DNA of 64,000 nt from Chlorops oryzae (Eukaryota; Arthropoda; Insecta; Diptera; Chloropidae). The notes under the pieces are model-generated. The model had not been told where the DNA came from. It ran no database searches and was given only the letters and a program-made list of their open reading frames with translations. The stretch spans positions 117,827,921-117,891,920 of the forward strand of contig CM035806.1 in NCBI GenBank assembly GCA_020466095.1. Reading direction: 5' to 3'. Made by a program: the position numbers and the translations under genes. Positions 55,249 to 64,000 of this stretch are shown piece after piece (the first letter of the stretch is position 1; each line of letters begins with the position of its first letter).

Positions 55249-56276
55249 TTTCAGAAAAATTTTCGTATTTCACAAACACCTTAATAACGAAATAGCAATA
55301 TTTTTGCTTTTGTAAACACAAATCAGCTGACTTCAAAAATGCTAGAGCTGAAATGCTCTAGTGGAAACACCAATTTCAAAATGTCGCGTTTTGAAGATGC
55401 GAATGCTAAATGTGCCTATAGTGGAAATAGCCCCTAACTAATATTTAAAACACGCGAACCGATTGGCAACAAGTAAACAATACTATGATCACATGGCAAT
55501 CATATGCTCGTTTACACGCGTTGCCGGCTCTACACGACGCGATATGTTGGACGACATGTTGCAAGACATACCGAACGCACTTAAATATAAATAAATGTGT
55601 AGAAAATTAACATAAATTGGCAAATAGAAAAAGTTCATACTGAAACTGAACTGAAACTGAAATTACCCTTAACGACCATTGGGACATATATAATATGTCC
55701 CATACTTTTTCAAGGACTTCCTGTTAGAAAAATTTATTTTTGAAAGTACTTTTGTATAGAAATAAAGGGCTTTAGAAACCAATTCCGAAAGAATTTTTAT
55801 AAAATTCCCAGTCGTTCACTTACGGTCGTCAAAGGGTTAAAGAGGTCGGCCCTTCGATGATGGCAAATTTTTAAAGGAAGTCGATATGTTGGACTGTTTT
55901 GGGCATAAAGGAAAGGAAATAAGCAAATTTTTAAGAAATATTCCCTTAACGCGGAATAAAATCACAAGACGTACTGAAGATATCCGAGTTTCCTCCTTTT
56001 TAAAACAAAGCAGAACATTTTAAATTGTGAAGCCTATGCCCTCTCTTTGGACGACAGTAACGATCTTAACGACACTAGCCAGATGATATTGTGGTATAGT
56101 TCGGTATATTCCAATTTTGATGTGTCTGAAGGCATGTTGTCTTTAATTGGAATGAAAAGCAACGTAAGAGGGGAAAATTATTATAACGTTGTTAAAGAAA
56201 AGGTTTTTCGATGGGCAAATAAGGACAAATTGTCATCAATATGTACCGACGCGTCGGTGCTAAGGTCATGGTAGGG

Positions 56277-56799
56277 TGCTGTCCGTTTTTGCCGCTGTCG
56301 CTACGCAGCTAAATCCCACCAGCGGCGAAAAAACGGGAAAAAGGAAGGCAGCACTTCGAAACCAGCTGCTCCCCCTTTTTCCCGCCGGGCTTGACTGGCA
56401 ACACCGGTCGGGCTTAAAAAAGAATTCAAATAGTACTGTTGATCAAACGACACGTCCGCGACTTTTCGAACCGTTATTCCGTTAAAAACAACAAAAAATC
56501 AAGTGAAGTGAAGTGTTGAGTGCGGGCCGCGTTCGCGACAATTTGATAATTTCTTTTGTTATTCGGGACTCTTTCTAAAACGCACCACGATCATCAACAT
56601 CATCACCCGAGCCAACAGCAACAGCATCAACCTCGGCAACAACAACAACAGCAGCAGCAGAATCAATATCTCCCGATTCGTCCATCGCCACCATAATCCC
56701 AGGTACGAGATTGATTAGTTCTCCTTTATTCGACTTCCAGACGATTTTCCTTTGCCCCCTTTGGGTCGCAAGACCATTTATTCCTAGCGGGCACAAACA
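56277..56799 (+). repeat. 5' LTR of a second BEL/Pao-type element
   Basis: 523 bp, starting TGCTGTCCG and ending GGCACAAACA, directly before a PBS. It starts exactly where hAT-3 coding sequence (atggtaggg) stops. It contains CAA/CAG-rich tracts at 56600-56665. The start motif matches the LTR ending at 2879. Confidence 0.65.
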
Positions 56800-56800
56800 T

Positions 56801-56818
56801 TGGCGATCCTGTGTCCAG
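56801..56818 (+). promoter_or_regulatory. PBS of the second BEL/Pao-type element
   Basis: TGGCGATCCTGTGTCCAG one base after the LTR; nearly the same as the minus-strand site at 2222-2239, so the same tRNA primes both elements. Confidence 0.68.
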
Positions 56819-57017
56819 GAGTCCTGGCTTCTGGGAGAAAAAGTCCACCCAAGAGTCCATTCCAGTGAACGAGGTGTGAGAATTCCGGTGCCCTTCAAAG
56901 TTCTAACGGACATTGGAAGTGCAGTGCTTGGATGGTTTTTTTTTTCATTCGAACTAAAGTGCCTGTCTCGCTCTCGTGGCAAGGGGAAACCAAAAGGTGA
57001 GCGGCAGCGGGGTGACC

Positions 57018-57577
57018 TAGGGTTGCCAGATTTGAAATTGACAAAACAGTACATTGGGGGGGGGGGGGGGGGGGGGGGAAACAGTACAATAAAAAAAACA
57101 GTAAATTTTTATTGAAATACATTCAATAATCCCGATTGCTGGGATGTTTTCAATTTCATCGCTTGAAACATCCGAGCTACTAATAAGACCTTCCATTGTA
57201 ACGAAATACTTTCTTATTTAATGCTTGATTTAAAAGGTTTAAAAGAATAAACGTCGCCAGAAAGCCGTATATCTGTTCGATGTTCAAAACAAAATGAAAT
57301 CGCTGTCGCACACAGTGTTGCCAGAAACTCTTACAAATTAGAGTGACCAACGAGCAGTACAGAGCGCAATAGAGTTTTAATAAAAATTAAGCCTGGCTGT
57401 GTTTTGTTTTTTAACAAAAAAAAGTATAGTTTGGAAAAAACAATAAAACAGTAAATAAAACAGTACATTATCAAAAAAACAGTACTTTTGCGTAATGTTT
57501 TTGGTGTTGGTCAAAAACAGTACTTTTTATAAAAAACAGTACATGTACTGTTTAAAACAGTACGTATGGGAACCCTA
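57018..57577. mobile_element. hAT-type MITE rich in acagtac, with a G23 tract
   Basis: Ends tagggttgcc and gggaaccсta-type inverse (tagggttccc when reversed), 8-bp duplication gggtgacc (57010-57017, 57578-57585). It carries many aaacagtac(a) modules and 23 consecutive G at 57056-57078. It is inserted in the leader of the BEL-type element. Confidence 0.85.
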
Positions 57578-57585
57578 GGGTGACC

Positions 57586-58093
57586 TGTGCGTGTATTTGC
57601 GTTGCTTTGTGTCTACAGCTGATAGGCCTCACGGCTTTTGCACGCAAGCAAAGAGGAGACAAAGCAAATTAGACGACAAGCGCGTTGATAAGCAATATTG
57701 CAGCGTTGCGACCGTTTGTCTTTTCGGTCGCTGTTTCGATCTTTCGATTTGACTTCGCAGTTGGCGTGAGAAGTCAGGCGCATTTTTCTCGCATGCGAAT
57801 TATTCACTGAGAAGAGTTTGAATAATCGAATACACGAGACCAAAAATGTTAGTTGGTTGCATTGGCTAGCCTTTTGAAACAAATAAAATATTGACAACTC
57901 AAGTTCGACTATTTATTTTATTTTCGTATTTGCTAAATTGATTGGTGTACTAGCTAACGAATTTAAATAAAGCCTGAACAATATATAAACGATCTGAATT
58001 CCCAGATCAAGCAAATTAGACGAAAGAACGTTGCTCAGCTATATCGCAGCGCTGCTACTTTGGTTTTTTTTCGGTCGCTGTTTCAATCGTTCG
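57586..58093 (+). other. BEL leader with an internal duplication
   Basis: Blocks 57661-57745 and 58008-58092 are imperfect copies 347 bp apart (gcaaattagacga ... ttttcggtcgctgtttc). The second copy leads directly into the gag start. No coding sequence is supported in the leader. Confidence 0.6.
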
Positions 58094-58360
58094 ATGGACA
58101 TGATTTTGAGTGGAAGTTTCAACGATGCTTTCAATGGATTCATGGATTCGTGCAGATTAAGTAGCAGATATGATGAAAATTCACCGGGATTTCTGCCAGA
58201 CGACGCGATGAGGGACCTCGACTCAGTGTGGAGAAGGTTTCAAACGGCTTACGACGACGCCTGTCTTTCCGATGTTGTCAATTCGGACGAAGTTACAAAT
58301 CTGTCGGATACTCTAGAGGAGTGTAGGTGGATTTATTACGAAGCCAAACAGGAGCAATAA
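58094..58360 (+). CDS. BEL Gag N-terminus, 88 codons, truncated
   Basis: MDMILSGSFNDAFNG ... RDLDSVWRRFQTAYDDA ... ECRWIYYEAKQEQ then TAA. The Asp/Glu-rich helical pattern with a central D(L/I)D(S)xW resembles the start of BEL Gag (compare EEIDSYWRTAKNAF at the right end of 1-991). The DUF1759 core and all of pol are missing: 20 bases after the stop comes the triple PBS of an oppositely oriented LTR. Either a short non-autonomous product or a fragment. Confidence 0.55.
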   Translation: MDMILSGSFNDAFNGFMDSCRLSSRYDENSPGFLPDDAMRDLDSVWRRFQTAYDDACLSDVVNSDEVTNLSDTLEECRWIYYEAKQEQ

Positions 58361-58381
58361 AGGCTTTGTAGGTTGTTGTGT

Positions 58382-58473
58382 TATCCTACCGGCTGCGCCA
58401 TTAATGTTATATCATCCTACCGGCTGCGCCATTAATGTTGTGTTATCCTACCGGCTGCGCCATAAATGTTGTG
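58382..58473 (-). repeat. Three tandem copies of LTR end plus PBS
   Basis: On the minus strand TGGCGCAGCCGGTAGGAT (a serine/leucine-type tRNA primer site) appears three times, at 58462-58445, 58431-58414 and 58400-58383. The period is exactly 31 bp. Each PBS is preceded by a short spacer and aaca, like the end of the adjoining LTR (ACACAACA). Confidence 0.88.
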
Positions 58474-59160
58474 TCGTCTAGGGAGCGCGTCTAAGTAGCT
58501 TAACGCAAGGAATTACTCGAGACCGTTTAATATTGAATATAACATTTATTGATTTACTTTAAGGCGTAACATTAAATCCTTAAGCTAACTAACTTTTATG
58601 AGCTATTCCCTAGCTAACACGGATATCCACACTTCAACGTCCTGGCTCGTGAGTAGGTGCGTTAAAGTTGAGATCTACTGAATACTTCGGTTCACGGTTC
58701 TGATCGTAGTCCTCCTCCAGTGCACGAATTTCAGTTTAAATAAAGAGATATTGCTGTTCTAGCAATATCGGTTGTTGCGACTCTCTTCTGGGTCATCCCG
58801 ATTGTTGTTGTTGCGTGCTGCTGTTGCTTAATACTTCTAGCGTCAGCTTTATTCCAGTCTTCACCTGCTACGTGTTGTTGTTGTTATTATTATTGGAGCA
58901 GGTCAGTATTTAAGACGATGAACTTCTTGTGCATAGCTTATGCGACATAATTGCTGACTAGCTGTTTCGGCCATTTCGTCTTGCCGCTCAATCGCCCGAT
59001 CCAATCGTCTGATGTTCTTAGTATTTGCGATCATTGGCTTTGATTGTTTACGTCAGCGTTAATGTTTTATTGATTCTGAACGCCGGTGTTTTCGTTGTTG
59101 TATTTTATCGCATATCGAAATAAGGTATAAGAACTGTTTGTGCGGTTGTGACACACAACA
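58467..59160 (-). repeat. LTR of a gypsy-like element, minus strand
   Basis: 694 bp ending in the 8-bp inverted repeat TGTTGTGT/ACACAACA. Its minus-strand 3' edge is followed by the PBS array. It contains a palindrome gatattgctgttctagcaatatc at its middle (about 58749). No gag or pol of this element follows; instead BEL Gag DNA is joined. hAT-3 coding sequence resumes at 59161. Confidence 0.72.
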
Positions 59161-59450
59161 AGGTCAACTCCGAAAAAATAATATAACAATATTAAAGTTC
59201 CCACTTTCCATTGTGTTCTGAACCAAGAAAATCGAATATCATAGTCGCTTAAAATAGACGACGCAATGGCTATAGTTGTGCAAACTATTAAACAAATAAG
59301 AGGCGGTCACAGAGCTTTGACGCACCGTCAATTTCGGGCATTTCTAGAAGAGGTCGATGCTGAATGTAGTGACATAAAACTGCACACAGAGGTGAGCTGG
59401 CTTAGCAAGGGAAAATGTCTCGAACGATTTTACAGCCTCAGAAATGAAAT

Positions 59451-61141
59451 CCCAACTAGCCGAATTTCAAAATTGGTAATTTTTTACCTTTTTTAGGGCA
59501 GAATTTTTCCCTGCTCTGCCCTAAATAGGGCCTTATTACGTCCGTACAACTTCCATTCGACGTAAGTGGGAAATACATAGAATGCAGGTCGTCTTGCGGT
59601 AATAATAGGGCATAAAAGGGCATTTCGTCTTTAAAGTTAGGGCATTGAGAAGGCATTTAGAGCAAAAATGGGTCGAAAAGAAGTCGAAATTACCAAAGTT
59701 TAACCTAATTTGGGCATAGAATTGATTGAAAAGAACGAAACAAAAACGAACGCAAAACGAAACGACAAATAGGGAGAGTAATATATAAATATATAATATC
59801 TTACTCATTCATACGCATTACTTCAACACAACGATGAACGAAAGATTTTCTATCAAGTTTGTCTTATGAAATGAATAATAAATATAATATGGACTTGATT
59901 AAAAAATATTTTGCAATTCATAAGACCTTAAAGTATATGCGAGCTTGGATTTATGATGAAAGTGTTCCTTTGACTTCTTCATTTTTCAGGGGCCATCTCA
60001 TTGATGTGAATTAAAAAAATTTTTCTTTAAAAAAAAAATTGTTTTTCGTATAGAAAAAACAGATGCAGACGAAGAATTCTCAATTCGCCATTCGAAAGAC
60101 ATGGCGGAACGTAAAATCGGGCCACAAAGTCGAATTTTCTTCATTTCCTTACCTAATAGGGAAAAATGGCTTTCAACTCTTTCTTTATACTTAGTTATTT
60201 TTCCTTATATTTTCCCTGTTAAGGAATTTATTACATATTTTTTCTCTGATAAGGCATTTCAACTTATTAGGGTATTCTGTGGGCATTTCGACCTAATTGG
60301 TCATTTTGCCTTAAAATGGCCCTAATAGCACATATTTCGACCAATTTGTGTGAGGTCATCTTCCCAGCTGAACGAGAAATCAGCTGATAGATCGCACTTC
60401 TTTGCGTTGCTTTCGGTTTTCAGTTGTTTGTGGTTTTAGTGGATTTTATTTCATTTTCAAACTCTTGCACTTTGAAACAAGTTTATGAAACGCACAATTC
60501 TTACGCTCTCCACCGTACTTTACATAATGGTCCTTTTAGGTCAAAATAGGGCATATTTTTTATTTTAGCTCTATTTTTTTTTTCTTCATAGGCATTTCGA
60601 CTTAATGTCGAATAATCAAGGCAACTCGACTTATAGGGCAGAAAGGCAACAAAACAAGTAATTTTTTTGACCTAATATCGCCTTAAAAGTCGAACGGACC
60701 TACTAGTCGAAATTAAGTCAAAAATGTAGTCCATATGGGCATTTCCAGAAAAAAGTAAACTATTTGTCGCGTCCGCATATAGCTGATTGCCATTCGGGAC
60801 TGCACAGAAACTTTGAAAAATATAAAAGTCCGCACAAGCTGAAAGTATTGAGAAGCAAAAGTACTATTTACATCATACTTGAATTCGGGACGTAAAATTG
60901 CTCATTTAAGTGTCGCGTCCGTTTAAAAATGCCCATATGCCTTAAAAAACTTACCTAATTTGGAATTCAAAGTTATGGCACTATTAGGGCATTTCAGAAG
61001 GACTGTTTTACCTATTTTCGACCTGAAATATTCTTTAAAGTTACATTGGCCGTAACATATAGGTTGAGCTTAGGTAATTTCGACCTTATAAAACTCGAAT
61101 GGACCTAACGCTGGTCATATTTCCTTATTTTGCTTGTTGGG
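59451..61141. mobile_element. Repeat-built element with AT duplication
   Basis: Ends cccaactagccgaat and its inverse-like attttgcttgttggg. hAT-3 coding sequence is open up to ...gaaat and resumes at atagttcag, so only AT is duplicated. Long flanks are packed with gggcat, cgaccta and aaagtcgaa modules; the centre is AT-rich with no transposase. It is the same family as 3800-4716. A 2-bp AT duplication is a property of ISL2EU elements, which would make this a non-autonomous member (inference). Confidence 0.65.
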
Positions 61142-61857
61142 ATAGTTCAGTTTCTTGAAGCAAACCCAACTTAAGGAACCAATATTCTAATCCCGAAATT
61201 GAGAGACGAACGTTTTTTTTTTAAATTTAGCATTTTTCTGCGACATAATTGGTTATCTTTGCCAACTAAATTTAAGCTTTCAGGGAAGACAGAAATTTGT
61301 TTTCGATTTAATAACTTCAATAAAATGTTTCAAAAAACGAATAGTTAACCTCCAACTTCAATTCAAAGCAAATGATATGATAAATTTTCCAAAGACAGAC
61401 GAAATATGCAAAGAAAACAATATGCTGGCGGATCTACCAAAATATTACTCAGCTTTTGGAGATCTGGTTGTCAAATTCGAAGAATCTTTTGTAGACTTCG
61501 AAAGAATTCGTGACTCTATTGAGCTTTTCAGAAATCCTCTTCTTTGCAAAATTCGTTTTGAAGATAAAAAGTGACACACCGAAATGGAGTTGCTTCAAAA
61601 AAATGCATTGCTTGCTCTTGACCAGGGCATTAATTTTTGGCGTCAAATCGACAAAAATAAATATCCCGCGTGAAAAACCAAAATGTATCACCTTTTTTAA
61701 TGTTTGGTACAACAAATGGCTGTGAGTCCACTCTTTCCGATATGGTTTTTATTAAAAATAAATATAGAAATCTTTTGACTGACCAACACCTGGAAAATCT
61801 TTTACGAATTAATACTTCGCAAACAGCACAGATTTTCGAGCTCCGTTAAATTCGTAA

Positions 61858-62127
61858 AACAAAAACTAACTTAAAAACCAAACAGGGCACCAACAACTGC
61901 AGAAAGTGCTCAAGTAAGGACCGCGACAAGGCTCGCCAACTTTTGCTGCGTCGCCCCTTTCACAATTTGTGAAGTTAAGAACATAAACATAGGTAAGTAT
62001 TGTGGATAAACATACATATATACGTGTATAGTTATATTTTATTGTCTAATTTCCAGGCAATCTCTTGACAGAGACAGCTGGTCTATACAGCTGTTACAGC
62101 TGTCAGATTCTCTGGCTAAAATTGATG
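61858..62127. other. Junction of hAT-3 tail and jockey 5' region
   Basis: After the hATC block there is GC-richer sequence (61890-61980), then the jockey-type leader with gacagagacagctggt. A gtaagt...ttccag pair (61993-62055) looks like a small intron but lies in non-coding DNA. The jockey 5' boundary was not resolved. Confidence 0.4.
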
Positions 62128-63335
62128 CCCATCGATCGATCGCCTTCATCGATTAGTTTAGACAACAACCATAAGTTATGTGGAGTAACGAGATGGTGAG
62201 AACATGGACCAGTCTACCAGTCACCAACGAGGTAAAAACCAGTTTTCAAACTTAAAAAGCCAATTTGAGAGAGAAAGATCACTATCCGTCAGTAGAATTA
62301 CTATACAGTTAAAGAGAATAGCCCTAATAGCATTTCTAAGAGCAAAATATCTGACTCCGCTGTAGCCACTTTTGCAAGCGCTTTACTGAACCATTTCGCC
62401 CAAACAAAATAAGTCGAAAAATAATAACGAACAGCAGGCGGTACTAATCGGTATGCATCGGTATGTTAAAATTACTAAGAGAAAGAGAAGTCCTGCCGAA
62501 AAAGACGACAATAGGGCCAAAGTTAATAAAATGGAAAATCCTGTTTCCAAAGATATATTAACAAGCAACCGCTTTGCTCTACTATCTGAAAATACAAGCG
62601 AAGATTCAAAAGAAAAGCCAAACAAACAATTTCAATCTACCCCAATCTACCTGCGTGAGCAAAGCTCTAATGCACTTGTTGCTAAATTAGCGAGTTTAAT
62701 AGGAAATAACAACTTCCATGTTGTCCCCTTAACAAAAGGGAATATCCACGAAACAAAAATTCATACTAACACTGAGGAAAACTACCGCAGGGTTGGAATA
62801 GAGTTTGAAGGCTCGAATAAAATCTTTTACACATACCAGCTAAAGAGTAGCAAAGGTATTTCAGTTGTAATCAAATGTATCGAACCAGACGTTGATACAA
62901 ATGAAATAATAAATGAATTCGGAGAAAAGGGCTTCCATGCTAGGTCTGTTATAAATATATTTTATAAAGCGAAAGTACCACAGCCTATGTTTTAGGTTGA
63001 TCTATTGCCTGACAACTTGAAACTTAAAAAAAAAACCAAATTCATCCAATTTATGGTTTGAAGTTTCTTTTGCATCGCAAAATTACAGTGGAGGAGCCAC
63101 TTAAAAGAAATGGTCCTATCCAGTGTGCCAACTGCCAAGAGTTTGGTCACACAAAAACATGTTGCACATTGCGCACCGTTTGTGTCATATGTGGCGAGCT
63201 TCATCATAGTTCAGTCTGCAATAAAAAAGCAATAAAGCAAAATACTTAAATGTAGTAACTGTGAAGGAAACCATTCTGCAAATTACAGAGGCTGTGTAGT
63301 TTATCAAGACCTAAAAAAGCGAAATAATATGAAAC
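62128..63335 (+). pseudogene. jockey ORF1, copy 2, truncated
   Basis: Starts MPIDRSPSSIS at 62128, then frameshifts and stops to 62450. The open block 62453-62995 has NIHETKIHTN and YQLKSSKGISVVIKC as in copy 1, then after a frameshift CCHC knuckles at 63115-63225 (CANCQEFGHTKTCC, CVICGELHHSSVC) and a third at about 63255-63300. Cut at 63335 by the dispersed repeat. Many differences from copy 1, so it is an older or separate lineage. Confidence 0.82.
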
Positions 63336-63760
63336 AAGTAAGAAAGCTAAAGTTGGTCAAGCCCGACTTTGAAATACCCAGCGTCCAGACATTATGAGCG
63401 CACTATGTTTTGCTTCTCTATTTGCGGGCGTGGCAGTGGGAGGGCAACATAAATTATTTCCCTACACCTTTCATTCGCCTTGGTGAACCCATGTTGCGAA
63501 TTTGAAGCTTCTACGCCTTTTACTTCGGAAGTTACGAAAAATCTTTATTTGTGGGCGTGGCAGTGGGCGGGCCACATACAATTTTTTCCTACACCTTTCA
63601 TTCGCCTTGTTGAACCCATGTTGCGAATTTGAAGCTTCTACGGCTTTTACTTCGGAAGTTACGAAAAATCTTCATTTGTGGGCGTGGCAGTGGGCGCGCC
63701 ACATAAAATTGCTTTTTTTGGACGTCCCGAATGGTAGTCTTCCGCCAAGCTATTACGGCC
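63336..63760. repeat. GTGGGCGTGGC-type dispersed repeat, copy 3
   Basis: Begins aacaagtaagaaagctaaag inside jockey ORF1 and has three 127-bp tandem units (anchors gggcgtggcagtggg at 63426, 63553, 63680). Units are nearly identical, unlike the degenerate units of copy 1. Confidence 0.75.
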
Positions 63761-64000
63761 AATAAAAACTGAAATTGTGGTCAAAACATGTCAACAGAGA
63801 CACAACTACATTCCCCAAGCTTTTAATGATGACTGCGCCATCCTAACGTTAAATTTGGAAACTTTTCAGAGTACCCTCGTACATATCTAGAAATCAATCA
63901 AAGTTTGCCAAAGCAGGATAACAAAAAGGCAAAGGGAAAAAAAGTTGGCAGTTATGGAACTGCCGTTGGAAGTGAAAACATAGAATGTGTATTGAAGTTT
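63761..64000. other. Unassigned end of window
   Basis: No ORF or repeat family was recognised; Lys/Asn-rich chance translation only. It may be the remainder of the dispersed repeat or of jockey copy 2. Confidence 0.3.

Larger units (their letters stand above)
52321..55434. mobile_element. Two-gene PIF/Harbinger element (Harbinger-2)
   Basis: Ends ggggctatttccactatagg and its inverse; TAA flanks both sides (52318-52320, 55435-55437). A Myb-like gene (plus) and a DDE transposase (minus) converge, the standard Harbinger layout. A repeated atttctcagcatttt palindrome occupies the left subterminal region (52350-52445). Both genes carry small lesions. Confidence 0.92.
49644..55836 (-). mobile_element. 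piggyBac-type transposon
   Basis: A perfect 13-bp TIR, ccctttgacgacc and its inverse, is flanked by TTAA (49640-49643, 55837-55840). The hAT-3 frame resumes across it. Each end folds back: an inverted internal copy of the terminus occurs at about 49990-50018 and at 55667-55690. It carries a defective transposase, a 443-bp inverted repeat and a nested Harbinger at 52321-55434. Confidence 0.9.
49515..61857 (+). pseudogene. hAT-3 transposase (ZBED5/GTF2IRD2-like), in four pieces
   Basis: Pieces are 49515-49643 (FLARANLKASYVASMAL), 55837-56276 (LKEVDMLDCFG ... FLRNIPLTRNKITRRTEDI ... LSLDDSNDLNDTSQM ... EKVFRWANKD), 59161-59450 (FHCVLNQENRIS ... LTHRQFRAFLEEVD ... EVSWLSKGKCLERF) and 61142-61857 (ending DMVFIKNKYRNLL, the hATC region). 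Read across the inserts, this is the order of hAT transposases of the ZBED5/GTF2IRD2 kind, in which a first Asp lies in the LDDS block. The inserts are a piggyBac, a chimeric LTR element and a MITE. Extra frameshifts and stops (about 49515, 56000, 56230, 61575-61760) show it was already old. The BED finger was not found. Confidence 0.8.

Noticed and set aside
56575..57122. Minus-strand ORFs over the second BEL LTR and MITE
   Set aside because: They are antisense to LTR and leader and run through CAA/CAG and G tracts; no recognisable protein.

Overview
The window reads as DNA from a large, repeat-choked higher-fly (brachyceran dipteran) genome. The evidence is the element spectrum (BEL/Pao, copia, errantivirus-like gypsy, jockey and a LOA-like LINE, hAT, PIF/Harbinger, piggyBac, a DD41D mariner), 55-65 bp GT-AG introns, AT-rich spacers and the GTGGGCGTGGC-type dispersed repeats. 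I find no ordinary host gene, no functional RNA gene and no prokaryotic feature. Essentially everything I can interpret is transposable-element DNA, most of it nested. The species cannot be named from the sequence.

Layout. 1-2879: 5' end of a BEL/Pao retrotransposon on the minus strand (gag running off the window edge, long leader, PBS, LTR). 2880-8271: anonymous AT-rich DNA, a GCCCTAATAGGTCGA-rich repeat, and a decayed CACTA-like transposase (minus) split by a TA-flanked MITE. 8272-11275: a complete hAT element with 8-bp duplication and an open four-exon transposase. 11284-15466: a Harbinger element whose transposase (plus) and MADF/BESS-like partner gene (minus) appear to lie in each other's introns, and whose transposase is split by a hAT MITE.

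15467-43735 is a Russian doll. A small TIR element holds a 22.5-kb BEL/Pao element (TSD caagg) and a jockey LINE. The BEL 5' LTR holds an internally deleted errantivirus-like element (TSD cgcg). The BEL gag holds a hAT (TSD gtgcatag), which in turn holds a copia element with identical LTRs (TSD gtttg) and a dispersed repeat carrying a LOA-like LINE and a MITE within a MITE.

43736-49515: a hAT-tail fragment, small MITEs, a 127-bp-unit repeat, a Tc1 fragment, an intact-looking DD41D mariner (46292-47604) and a Harbinger derivative. 49515-61857: one old hAT gene (ZBED5/GTF2IRD2-like) blown apart by a piggyBac (itself holding a two-gene Harbinger), a BEL/other-LTR chimera with three tandem primer-binding sites, and a MITE with an AT duplication. 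61858-64000: a second jockey ORF1 cut by another copy of the 127-bp-unit repeat.

Likely still competent by inspection: the copia (28354-32793), hAT (8272-11275) and DD41D mariner (46292-47604). Everything else carries stops, frameshifts, deletions or insertions. Junctions were located by reading target-site duplications by eye; identities and family names are from motif recognition, with no database search.
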